Assembly (NCBI GenBank): GCA_963771715.1
Contig: CAVYUQ010000014.1
Location: 124,001-188,000, forward strand
DNA length: 64,000 bases
Direction: 5' to 3'
From: JACVRW01 sp963771715
GTDB taxonomy: Bacteria > Actinomycetota > Thermoleophilia > Solirubrobacterales > Thermoleophilaceae
Below are positions 52,129 through 60,586 of the stretch, piece by piece. Both the position numbers and the translations under genes were made by a program. The notes below the pieces were generated by a model. It worked only from the letters and a program-made list of their open reading frames with translations, was not told where the DNA came from and did no database searches. The stretch's first letter is position 1. Each line of letters begins with the position of its first letter.

Positions 52129-53800
52129 CGCCGCGGACGCTACTGCTCGCGTCCTCGCGGTTCAGCACTGTCAGGAAGGCCGCCACCACCCGCGAGTCGA
52201 ACTGATCGCCCGAGCAGCGCAGGAGCTCGGCGCGGGCTGCGCGTTCGTCCATGCCGGGGCGGTAGACGCGGTCGGCCGTCATGGCCTCGTACGCGTCGGC
52301 CACGGCGAGGATCTTCGCTTCGAGCGGGATCTCCGCGTCGGCGAGGCCGCACGGGTAGCCCTTCCCGTCGGGACGCTCGTGGTGCGCGAGCACCCACTCG
52401 CGGATGTCCTCGAGCCCGCGGCTGTTGAGCACCTGCGCGCCGATCTCCGGATGGGTGCGGATCTCGGCGAGCTCGGTCTTGCCGAGCGGCCCGGGCTTCT
52501 GGAGGATCGCGTCCGGCAGCCCGATCTTGCCGATGTCGTGCAGGGTGCCGGCCACCTCGATCCGCTTGACGCGCTCGGGCGGCAGGCCCAGCTCGGTCGC
52601 GATCAGCGCGCAGTAGCGGCCAACGGTCCACGAGTGCTCGGCCGTGCCGGTGTCGCGCAGGTCGAGCGCCTCGGCAAGCGAGACGAGCGTGGCGATCTGG
52701 ATCTCGTCGGCGCCGCGGCCGGCCTCTGGGGCGAAGATGGCCGAGATCTCCGGGTTGAAGATCACGCAGCGGTTGCGGCCGAGGGCCTTGGCGGCGTAGA
52801 GCGCCTGGTCGGCGGCCTCGAGCACGGAGTCCGCAGAGCGGCCGTGGTCGGGGTAGGTGGCCACTCCGAAGGAGAACGTGAGCACAGCGGGATCGCCGCG
52901 GAACTCGCGTTCGACCGCCGCGCGCATGCGCTCGGCCACGAGGTACGCCTCGTGCTCGGTCGCGCCCGGGAGCAGGATCGTGAACTCCTCGCCGCCGGTG
53001 CGCGCGATCGAGTCGGCGGTCCGGCGGAAGCGCATCAGGACCTGCCCGGCGCGCACGAGTGCCTCGTCACCGGCCTTGTGGCCGAGCCGGTCGTTCACCG
53101 ACTTGAAGTAGTCGAGGTCGCCGATCACGACGCTGAGCGGCTCGCCGGACCGCACCGCGCGCTCCACCTCGGCCTGGAGCTCACGGTCCAGCGAGAGGCG
53201 GTTCTTCAGGCCTGTCAGGGTGTCGGTGAGCGCCGCCTCGGAGAGCCGGCTCACGAGCTGGGTCACGCTGTCCCGAACCGCGCGAAGCACCCCGGCGGCC
53301 GGGAAGAGGATGCCCACGAGCGTGAGCCAGCCCGCCGCGACCGCGTCCGGGGGCGTGGTGGCCACCAGGACCGCGAGGTACGCGCCGGCCATGAACGCGA
53401 GCTGCGCGGCGGCCTGGCGCGGGCTGAAGAAGTACGCCGCGTAGAGCCCGAGCCAGATGTAGAGCATCTGGCCCGACTGCGCCGGCGCTTGCACAGCGCT
53501 GAGCACGTGCACGGACACCAGGACGGTGCCGAGCAGCGTCGCGGCCTTGAGCGCACGGGGCCCGATCACGCCCGAGGTCGTGTAGAGGAGCGCCGACACG
53601 AGCGCGCACAGGACGGGGATCGCCAGGCGCCCGCCGCCGAGCCCATCCGAGTGGCTCGACAGGAACGCCACGGCACTCAGGATCAGCGCCTCGCCCGCGA
53701 AGATGCCAGCGGCCACCCGTCCCGCCAGGCGCGGACTCGGCTCGACGGCCGGAATCGGATGATCTCGGACGTCCCCCTCCTGGTCTGAGACCGGGGACAT
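52115..53800 (-). CDS. Membrane GGDEF and HD-GYP c-di-GMP enzyme
   Basis: 561 residues from ATG 53800. Residues 25-190: about six membrane helices without known sensor motif. Residues about 195-355: GGDEF domain with LTDTLTGLKNRLSLDRELQA, DLDYFKSVNDRLGHKAGDEA and RTADSIARTGGEEF, i.e. an active GGEEF plus RxxD inhibitory site. Residues about 370-550: HD-GYP domain with VAGTLHDIGKIGLPDAIL, HPEIGAQVL and LAHHERPDGKGYPCGL. Both synthesis and cleavage of c-di-GMP are thus possible in one protein. It leads a coupled unit with two Nudix genes. Confidence 0.94.
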   Translation of the reverse strand: MSPVSDQEGDVRDHPIPAVEPSPRLAGRVAAGIFAGEALILSAVAFLSSHSDGLGGGRLAIPVLCALVSALLYTTSGVIGPRALKAATLLGTVLVSVHVLSAVQAPAQSGQMLYIWLGLYAAYFFSPRQAAAQLAFMAGAYLAVLVATTPPDAVAAGWLTLVGILFPAAGVLRAVRDSVTQLVSRLSEAALTDTLTGLKNRLSLDRELQAEVERAVRSGEPLSVVIGDLDYFKSVNDRLGHKAGDEALVRAGQVLMRFRRTADSIARTGGEEFTILLPGATEHEAYLVAERMRAAVEREFRGDPAVLTFSFGVATYPDHGRSADSVLEAADQALYAAKALGRNRCVIFNPEISAIFAPEAGRGADEIQIATLVSLAEALDLRDTGTAEHSWTVGRYCALIATELGLPPERVKRIEVAGTLHDIGKIGLPDAILQKPGPLGKTELAEIRTHPEIGAQVLNSRGLEDIREWVLAHHERPDGKGYPCGLADAEIPLEAKILAVADAYEAMTADRVYRPGMDERAARAELLRCSGDQFDSRVVAAFLTVLNREDASSSVRGVESA

Positions 53801-53831
53801 GGAACCTTCTTCGGGTTCTGGCGGCGGAAAA

Positions 53832-54447
53832 TTAACCCGAGCGCTGATTGCGGAGGGCCTGCAACTCCGCCCGCAGCTCGGCGATCTGCTGCTCGAGCCG
53901 CTCGAAGCGCTGTTCCACGCCGTCGCTCGAGGCGGCTGGGGCCTCCTCCGCCGTGGGCGCGTCCTCGCTCCCGAGCAGGTGCGTATAGCGCTCCTCGCGC
54001 TGGCCGGGACGGCGTTCCAGGCGCGCGGCCAGCTGCCGCTCGATCAGCCGCTCGAGCGTGCCGCCCAGATCCTCCATGTCGGCGAAGCGATGCAGACGCT
54101 CGGTGCGCGCCTTCAGCTCGCCAGGGGTCTGCGCGCCGCGGAGCATCAGCACGTCGAGGACGGCGAGCTTCGCCGTCGTCGAGGCCAAGGGCGGCATCCA
54201 GCGTATGGCGGTACTTCATCGAGCGCCGGTTGGACCAGCTCGCGAGCGTGGCCCACTTGCGGTGGACGAGGCGGTCGATCGCGCTCCGGATCGTGTTCTC
54301 GTCGTACTCCACCACCGGGTCGCGGTTCGTGGACTGGTTGCACGCGAGCCGCAGCGCGTTGAGCGTGAGCGGATAGACGTCTGGCGTCGTGCGCTGCTTC
54401 TCGATCAGACAGCCGACTACGCGGATCTCCACGGCATCCGGTTCCAT
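53832..54447 (-). CDS. YceH-family protein (DUF480); frame broken near 54193
   Basis: ATG 54447 starts EPDAVEIRVVGCLIEKQRTT then PDVYPLTLNALRLACNQSTN, the highly conserved YceH opening. It forms a double winged-helix fold. One extra T near 54193 shifts the frame after HTLDAAL; the other frame continues ASTTAKLAVLDVLMLRGAQT and ends in a coiled-coil tail (FERLEQQIAELRAELQALRN). About 205 residues, right for the family. The role of YceH is unknown. The start is only 20 bases from the divergent MFS gene. Confidence 0.88.
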
Positions 54448-54467
54448 CGGGCTGCAATGCTCACACA

Positions 54468-55667
54468 ATGGCCGTCTACGCGCGCATTCTGCGCATGCCC
54501 GGGGTCGCGACGATCGTCGCGGCGACGGCCGTGGGTCGCCTTCCGATCGGCATCACCGGCCTAGCGATCCTGCTCTACGTGCAGGAGGTGAGTGGCTCCT
54601 TTGCCGCCGCCGGAGCCTGCGCGGGCGCGCTCGCGCTGGGCAGCGCGGCGGGTGCTCCGCTCCAGGGCAGGCTGATCGACTGGCGCGGCGAGCGGGCTCT
54701 GCTGCCGCTCGCCTTCGTGCACGCGGGCGGGCTGCTCGTGGTCTGGGCGCTCGGAGCCGCCGATGCCCCGCCCGCCGTGCTGGCCTCCGCCGCGTTCGCG
54801 ACCGGGGCGGCGATCCCGCCGGTGTCGTCGGTGCTGCGGTCGCGCTGGCCGCTGCTGCTCTCCGGGCAGCCCGAGCTGATCCCGAGCGCCTACGCGCTCG
54901 ACTCCGTGCTGATCGAGCTGATCTTCGTGGTCGGACCGCTGCTCACGACGGTCGTCGTGGCCACCGTGGGGCCCGAGTACGCTCTGGCCGTCTCGGCTGC
55001 CTGCGTGCTCGGCGGGACCTTCATGCTGCTCGTCGGGCTGCGCGGACGCGGCCGCCCGGAGGCGCCGCGGGCGGGCTCGCGCCGCTTCGGACTCGGGGCC
55101 CTCGCGGCCCCAGGTCTCCGCACCCTCGTGCTCGCCAGCCTGCCCGCGGGCTTCGCGTTCGGGGCGATCGAGGTGGTGCTGCCCGCGTTCAGCGCCGAGG
55201 AGGGCCAGCGGGAGCTGGGCGGCGTGCTGCTCGCCGTATGGGCCAGCGCCAGCGCGGTCGCCGGCCTCGTCTACGGCGCGCGCCCGCCGCGCTCGCCGCT
55301 CGCCGCCGTCCACCTCCGGCTCGCGTGCGTGCTTCCGATCGCGACGGCGGTGCTGTTCGCCGCGAGCTCGCCGCTCACCATGGCGCTGCTCGTGGTGATC
55401 ATGGGGCTGCCGATCGCGCCGTTGATCGCCTCGCGCAACCAGCTCGTCGAGCGAGTGGCCCCGCCGGGCACGGCCACCGAGGCATTCACCTGGCCGCTCA
55501 CGGCGCTCGTGGCCGGCGTCGCGCTCGGAGCGGGCGTGGGCGGCGCCCTCGTCGAGTCGCACTCGTGGTCGGCGGCGGTCCTCGCAGCGGTGGCTGTTTC
55601 GGCGGCCGGAGCCGCGCTGCTCGTGGCGCGGCGCGACACGCTGGCGCCACGCAGCTTCGCCGCATAG
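54468..55667 (+). CDS. MFS transporter
   Basis: 399 residues from ATG 54468 with about 12 membrane helices. The early stretch GVATIVAATAVGRLPIGITG and the loop GAPLQGRLIDWRGERALLPL (motif A-like Asp-Arg) are typical of the major facilitator fold, drug-exporter branch. The middle cytoplasmic loop (GRGRPEAPRAGSRR) is basic. Substrate unknown; small hydrophobic compounds are likely. The SRPBCC gene follows after 11 bases. Confidence 0.9.
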   Translation: MAVYARILRMPGVATIVAATAVGRLPIGITGLAILLYVQEVSGSFAAAGACAGALALGSAAGAPLQGRLIDWRGERALLPLAFVHAGGLLVVWALGAADAPPAVLASAAFATGAAIPPVSSVLRSRWPLLLSGQPELIPSAYALDSVLIELIFVVGPLLTTVVVATVGPEYALAVSAACVLGGTFMLLVGLRGRGRPEAPRAGSRRFGLGALAAPGLRTLVLASLPAGFAFGAIEVVLPAFSAEEGQRELGGVLLAVWASASAVAGLVYGARPPRSPLAAVHLRLACVLPIATAVLFAASSPLTMALLVVIMGLPIAPLIASRNQLVERVAPPGTATEAFTWPLTALVAGVALGAGVGGALVESHSWSAAVLAAVAVSAAGAALLVARRDTLAPRSFAA

Positions 55668-55678
55668 TCTGCCGGGCC

Positions 55679-56125
55679 ATGGGAAACATCAGCGGTGAGC
55701 GCTCCGTCGAGATCAATGCCCCGATTGAGCGCTGCTACGAGATCGCCTCCGATATCGCCAACGCGCCCGAGTGGCAGGGCTCGCTCAAGGACGTGGAGGT
55801 CCTCGAGCGCGACGGCGAGAAACGCGCCACGCTGGTCGAGACCGAGTCGGACGCGAAGGTGAAGACGGTTCGCTCCACTCTGCGCTTCTCCTACGAGAAG
55901 CCGACGTCGATCCGCTGGGTCCAGGAGAAGGGAGAGACGAAGTCGCTCACCGGATCGTGGACGTTCGAGGATCTCGGCGACGGCCGGACGCGGGCCACGT
56001 ACGCGCTCGAGGCCGACCCCGGGCGCATGCTCGGGCTGCTCCTGCGCGGGCCGGCCGAGTCGAAGGTGCGCGACTTCCTGATCGGCGACGCCGCCGAGGG
56101 CCTGAAGCAGCGCGCGGAGACCTGA
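55679..56125 (+). CDS. SRPBCC-family protein (polyketide cyclase/dehydrase-like)
   Basis: 148 residues from ATG 55679. START/Bet-v1-like pattern: SVEINAPIERCYEIASDIAN, APEWQGSLKDVEVLERDG, SWTFEDLGDGRTRATYALEA and FLIGDAAEGLKQRAET. Such helix-grip proteins bind hydrophobic ligands; catalytic residues are not general for the family. It lies between the MFS gene (11 bases) and the cupin gene (3 bases), so these three are probably one transcript. Confidence 0.88.
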   Translation: MGNISGERSVEINAPIERCYEIASDIANAPEWQGSLKDVEVLERDGEKRATLVETESDAKVKTVRSTLRFSYEKPTSIRWVQEKGETKSLTGSWTFEDLGDGRTRATYALEADPGRMLGLLLRGPAESKVRDFLIGDAAEGLKQRAET

Positions 56126-56128
56126 GCG

Positions 56129-56527
56129 ATGGCCGCGTACACGCGCGTGAACCTGAAGTCCGACGTCGAGGACATGGCGCCGCAGTTCGGCATGGAGGGG
56201 ATCGAGGCCCACTTCGCGAGGAAGAACCTCGAGCTCGAGAACTCGGGCCTGAGCAACTTCCGCCTCGGGCCCGGCTACCGCACCCCGTTCGGCCACACCC
56301 ACTCCGAGCAGGAGGAGATCTATGTGGTGGTCACGGGGAGCGCGCGCGTGGCCATCGGCGACGACGTCGTCGAGCTCGGCGAGTGGGACGCCGTCCGCAT
56401 TCCCGTCGGCACGATGCATGCCATGGAGGGGGGTTCGGACGGTGCGGAGATCCTCGCGTTCGGCGCGCCCAACACGGACAACCAGGACGCCGAGATGCAC
56501 CCGGGCTGGTGGCCCGAGTCCGGCTAG
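56129..56527 (+). CDS. Cupin-domain protein
   Basis: 132 residues from ATG 56129. The cupin core has the metal-binding motif 1 GHTHSEQEEIYVVVTGSA (His, His, Glu) and motif 2 with His in IPVGTMHAMEGG. A metal-dependent small-molecule enzyme or a binding protein; no specific function can be given. It starts 3 bases after the SRPBCC stop. Its stop codon TAG overlaps the antisense TAG of the SnoaL-like gene in a CTAG. Confidence 0.9.
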   Translation: MAAYTRVNLKSDVEDMAPQFGMEGIEAHFARKNLELENSGLSNFRLGPGYRTPFGHTHSEQEEIYVVVTGSARVAIGDDVVELGEWDAVRIPVGTMHAMEGGSDGAEILAFGAPNTDNQDAEMHPGWWPESG

Positions 56528-56916
56528 CGCAGCGACTGCCTCGCCGACTCGAGGTCCAGGAACGGTTCGATCCGCGTGACCTTGCCGTCGACCACGGTGT
56601 GGACGACGACCGTCTCGAGCTCCACGTCGAGCCCGCTCGAGACGCCGCGCCCGGCGAGACGGCTCCGGCTCAGCACGTGCTCGCCCTCCGGGATCAGCTC
56701 GAACGCCTCGTAGCTGATCGCCTCGAGCATGCCGTCGAAGCCCGCGAAATAGCGGAGCGCGCCGTCGTGGCCGTGGTAGGTGTCCGGCTCGGCGGAGAGC
56801 TCGGGACGGATCACGATCACGAGCTCTTCGTCCAGCACCTCGAGCGCGGCATCCATGCCGCCGCTCTCGTAGAGCTCGAACAGCCTGCGCACGACCTCGA
56901 CGTTCGAGTCGCTCAT
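56524..56916 (-). CDS. SnoaL-like (NTF2-fold) protein
   Basis: 130 residues from ATG 56916. NTF2-like pattern: SNVEVVRRLFELYESGGMDA, LDEELVIVIRPELSAEPDTY, YHGHDGALRYFAGF and VVHTVVDGKVTRIEPFLD. Small polyketide-cyclase-like or unknown role. Convergent with the cupin gene, divergent from the monooxygenase gene by 37 bases. A longer frame upstream overlaps the divergent gene and is not used. Confidence 0.88.
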   Translation of the reverse strand: MSDSNVEVVRRLFELYESGGMDAALEVLDEELVIVIRPELSAEPDTYHGHDGALRYFAGFDGMLEAISYEAFELIPEGEHVLSRSRLAGRGVSSGLDVELETVVVHTVVDGKVTRIEPFLDLESARQSLR

Positions 56917-56953
56917 GGCGCCCACGATAGACCGCTCGGATAGCGTTCCGCCG

Positions 56954-58463
56954 GTGAACGAGACGCACGTGTACGAGGTCGCGATCGTGGGCGCCGGCTT
57001 CGGCGGACTCGGGATGGCGATCCGGATGAAGCAGGCGGGCATGCACGACTTCGTCCTGCATCGAGCGCGGGGACGACGTGGGCGGGACATGGTGGGCGAA
57101 CAGCTACCCCGGCTGCCAGTGCGACATCCCGTCGAACCTCTACTCGTTCTCGTTCGCGCCCAACCCGAACTGGGATCGCGCATATCCGATGCGCGACCAG
57201 ATCCTCGAGTACCTGCACGACTGTGCGGAGCGCTTCGGGATCCCGCCGCACACTCGGCTGAACTCCGAGCTGCTCGAGGCCACCTGGGTCGCGGACGAGC
57301 AGCGCTGGGAGCTCGAGACGGCGAGCGGCCCGCTCGCGGCGCGCGTGCTCGTGGCCGCCCCGGGGCTCCTCAGCGAGCCGTCGAGCCCGGCGCTTCCCGG
57401 GCTCGAGCGCTTCCGCGGCAACGCCTTCCACACCGCCGAGTGGGACCACTCGGATGACCTGACCGGCAAGCGCGTCGCCCTGCTCGGCTCGGGCGCCACG
57501 GGCGTGCAGGTGGTGCCCGAGATCCAGCCGCGGGTGGCGAAGCTCCATCTCTTCCAGCGGACGCCGCCGTGGGTGATCCCCCACACCGACCATGCGGTCG
57601 CGCGGGGCATGCGCGAGCTCTACCGCCGCGTGCCCCCGCTTCAGAAACTGTCGCGGGGCCTCGTCTACACGCTTCGCGAGAGCCTGGCGGTCGGCATCAC
57701 CCGCGACAGGCGCTTTCTGAAGGCCCCGGAGCTGAACGCGCGGCTCCACCTGCGCCGGCAGGTGCCGGATCCCGAGCTGCGCAGGCGGCTGACGCCGGAG
57801 TACGAGGTCTTCTGCAAGCGCATCATCCTCTCGAGCAAGTGGTATCCGGCCATCCAGGAGCCCAACGTGGACATCGTGAGCTCCGGCGTGGAGGAGGTGC
57901 GCGAGCACTCGATCGTCGATGGCGACGGCGTCGAGCGTGAGATCGACACGCTGATCTTCGCCACGGGGTTCAAGCCCGCGGAGCTACCGATCGCCGACCG
58001 CATCCGCGGCCGCGAGGGCAGCTCGCTGGCCGAGGTCTGGAACGGCAGCCCCGAGGCCTACCTCGGCACCACGGTCGCGGGCTTCCCGAACCTGCTGTTC
58101 CTCTACGGCCCGAACCTGAACCTGGGCCACAGCTCGATCGTCTACATGCTCGAGTCGCAGATCGCGTACGCCATGGACGCACTGCGCACGATGCAGCTGC
58201 GCGGCGCCGCCGAGTTCGACGTGCGCCCCGAGGCCCAGGCCGCCTACAACGAGGAGCTCCAGGAGCGCCTGTCACAGACCGTCTGGAACACCGGCGGCTG
58301 CGGCAGCTGGTACTTCGACCGCAACGGCCGCAACTCGATCCAGTGGCCCGGCTTCACCTTCGAGTTCCGCCGCCGCACGCGCCGCTTCGACGCCGCGGCC
58401 TACCGGCTGGCTCCGGCCGCGCGGGCTACCTCCCGCGCGGCTTCGGGGGCGCCGGCAGCGTGA
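56954..58463 (+). CDS. Baeyer-Villiger-type flavin monooxygenase; frame broken near 57058
   Basis: GTG 56954 starts NETHVYEVAIVGAGFGGLGM (FAD Rossmann motif). An extra C near 57058 shifts the frame after DFVL; the next frame continues IERGDDVGGTWWANSYPGCQ. Then come the BVMO fingerprint FRGNAFHTAEWDH, the NADPH motif KRVALLGSGATGVQVVPEI and IFATGFKPAELPI. Full length about 503 residues. These enzymes insert oxygen next to a ketone or oxygenate sulfur/nitrogen using NADPH and FAD. Its 3' end overlaps the convergent secreted-protein gene by 38 bases; the last Ala/Arg/Ser-rich 15 residues may not be native. Confidence 0.88.
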
Positions 58464-60306
58464 CCTTGTAGACGTCGATCGTGTTGCGGCCGGCCTCGCC
58501 GAGGCTGAAGTCGCCCGTGGCTCCGTAGTAGGTGAACGTGCCGTTCTTGTTCGGCTGCACCTTGAAGATCGCGGAGACCCACTCGTTCGAGTTCGCCGGG
58601 ATGAACCAGCCCGCCTCCTTGAAGTCGAGCGTGCCGTCGCGGTTCTCGGTGAAGTCGATCACCTGCGTGCCCTGCGAGTACCAGGCCATGAAGATCCGGT
58701 TCTGACCCGGGATCTGGTGCATCACGTGGGCGGTGCAGACGGTGGCCTGCGCCTTAGTCCGTACCTGCGCTCGGTAGATCGCCTTCTCGCCGCTCGACGT
58801 CCGGGCGTAGGGCTCCCAGGCCTCCTCGGGCGAGCTCGGCATCGTGGTCTGGAGCTTCGAGACGTCGTACGCGTGCACGCCCCCGTTGCCGTGCGGGTTG
58901 TCCACGCCCGGCGCGCAGGTGGCACCCGGAGGCAGCACGCCGCCGCCGCGCTCGTCGGTGGCGAGCAGGTAGCGGCCCGACGCGGTCAGCTCGGCCTCGT
59001 GGTCGAAGTCAACGTCCTCGGTCGACGGATACTGGATCTCGCCGGTTGCGTTGCGGCCCTGGTGGTGGACGCTGCCGAGATACCGAACGCCCGCTAGCGA
59101 CGGCGCGCCGGAGGCGAGCCAGTTCGGGATGTTCAGGTCCTCGGTGCCCTCACCGGTGCCGTCCAGGCAGTCGGTAACCATCGCGCCGGTCGTGAACGGG
59201 GCGGTGGACAGGCTGCCACGCACGCGGCACGACAGCGGCGTGCCGCGGGGCTTGTCGTCGAGCGGCGTCTTCGTGCCGCGGTTGTCGAACGCGCCGCTCA
59301 TGTCGAACACGAGCAGGGCGGCGCCGCTGCCGCATGTGAGCCGGTCGTTGGCGTAGACCTCGAGCTCGTGGCAGCCGTAGATCGCGTCCGTGTTCGTGTG
59401 TCCGAGCGCGATGTCGGCGCTCGGCCAGCGGTAGCGGTAGACCACCGGCCGGCACGCGAGCCGCTTCTCGGCGATGGTCGTACCCGCCGGGAAGTACATG
59501 CACGAGGACATGTCGACGACCTCGAAGCCGTCGAGGTTGAAGCGCTGGCTGCTGGCCGGATTCTCGTTCGTGCGGTTGCCGTTGGCATCGACGCTGACGC
59601 TGTCGGACGTGACCGAGTACGCGATGTGCGGGCGCTTCGGATCCACGTTCACGGTGTGCGACTCACCGGTGTGGCTGGTGAGCCCGATCTCCTTCGGCTT
59701 CGACACCGTGGTCACGTCCACCAGCTCGAGGCCGCCACGCGGCTGCGTCTCGGTGCCGAACCCGCTCGAGTCGTGGCAGCGTCCCCGCTGGTCGGTCGCG
59801 TCGACGAGCAGCTGCGCGTCCATCTTCACGGCTGCCGGGTTTGTCGCGTTCAGGATCGTGCCACCCTTCGGGGTCGCCTCGACGTCGTGCTGAAGACCCA
59901 GCGCAGACTGCGGGTTGCTCGGACAGGTGGCCGATGGATGGCCGGCCACGAACTTCGGCGACGACGACGTGACCTGCCCGCCCTGGGTGAGCTGCACGAT
60001 CGACTGGCCACCGCCGTTGGGGCCCATCGCGAGCGTGCCGACCGAAGCGAAGGTCTCACCGCCCTGCGTGAAGTAGTCGATGTCGGTGTGTGGGTTGCCC
60101 GTGGGGATCGAGCCCAGGAGCTCCCAGTTCGCCCCCTGGCCGCCCGAGCTGAAGACTGGCGACGGCGGAGCGGTCGGCGCAAAGGCCGGCATCGGATGGT
60201 CGTAGTACGCCTTGAGCCAGGCCTTCAGACCATGACCCGCGGACGCGGTGCCCGGAAAGGCGAAAACGAACGCGATCACGGCCAGCAACACCAACTTGCG
60301 CGACAT
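58426..60306 (-). CDS. Large secreted protein, probable beta-propeller (LVIVD-like)
   Basis: 626 residues from ATG 60306, which has GGGGGGAG 9 bases upstream; TTG 60315 is less likely. Signal peptide 1-26 (LVLLAVIAFVFAFPGTASA). The rest consists of repeated strands with a recurring LVDVTTVSKPKEIGLTSHTG-like unit, as in LVIVD propellers, plus GLELVDV, FEVVDMSS, LLVFDMSG and QVIDFTENRDG. Cysteines pair in the extracellular part. Conserved-looking histidines (HTGESHTVNV, HQGRNATGE, HVMHQIPGQ) could bind metal. Function unknown; I have seen related long secreted proteins in soil actinobacteria. Confidence 0.78.
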   Translation of the reverse strand: MSRKLVLLAVIAFVFAFPGTASAGHGLKAWLKAYYDHPMPAFAPTAPPSPVFSSGGQGANWELLGSIPTGNPHTDIDYFTQGGETFASVGTLAMGPNGGGQSIVQLTQGGQVTSSSPKFVAGHPSATCPSNPQSALGLQHDVEATPKGGTILNATNPAAVKMDAQLLVDATDQRGRCHDSSGFGTETQPRGGLELVDVTTVSKPKEIGLTSHTGESHTVNVDPKRPHIAYSVTSDSVSVDANGNRTNENPASSQRFNLDGFEVVDMSSCMYFPAGTTIAEKRLACRPVVYRYRWPSADIALGHTNTDAIYGCHELEVYANDRLTCGSGAALLVFDMSGAFDNRGTKTPLDDKPRGTPLSCRVRGSLSTAPFTTGAMVTDCLDGTGEGTEDLNIPNWLASGAPSLAGVRYLGSVHHQGRNATGEIQYPSTEDVDFDHEAELTASGRYLLATDERGGGVLPPGATCAPGVDNPHGNGGVHAYDVSKLQTTMPSSPEEAWEPYARTSSGEKAIYRAQVRTKAQATVCTAHVMHQIPGQNRIFMAWYSQGTQVIDFTENRDGTLDFKEAGWFIPANSNEWVSAIFKVQPNKNGTFTYYGATGDFSLGEAGRNTIDVYKVTLPAPPKPRGR

Positions 60307-60456
60307 GAAGGACAACTCCCCCCGGTGTAGACGTCGGCTCCCTATAACGCGAGCGATACCCGGATCTTGCGTCCGTATATCCCCAAGCTACCCGAGCGTT
60401 GCCGTGTTCCATCCCGCAGCGATCCACCCGCTCACGCCCGGAGGCCCGCATACGCG

Positions 60457-60561
60457 ATGCTCAAAGTTGGCGCGATCGGCAGCATCGTCGCGCTGCGCCT
60501 CGCCCTGACGCGGCGCAGTCGCCGTCAGGAGGAGGCCGCGGCCGAGCACCAGGCTCGCTGA
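60457..60561 (+). CDS. 34-residue basic protein (tentative)
   Basis: ATG 60457 with GGAGG 12 bases upstream opens MLKVGAIGSIVALRLALTRR then a charged end (SRRQEEAAAEHQAR), stop TGA 60559-60561. It is amphipathic or one short helix. It lies in the 280-base gap between the secreted-protein gene and the Rieske gene; the rest of the gap (60307-60456) holds nothing I can name apart from the promoter of the former. The gene is plausible but short. Confidence 0.4.
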   Translation: MLKVGAIGSIVALRLALTRRSRRQEEAAAEHQAR

Positions 60562-60586
60562 ACGCCGCGCGGTTAGGCTGCGCCCG

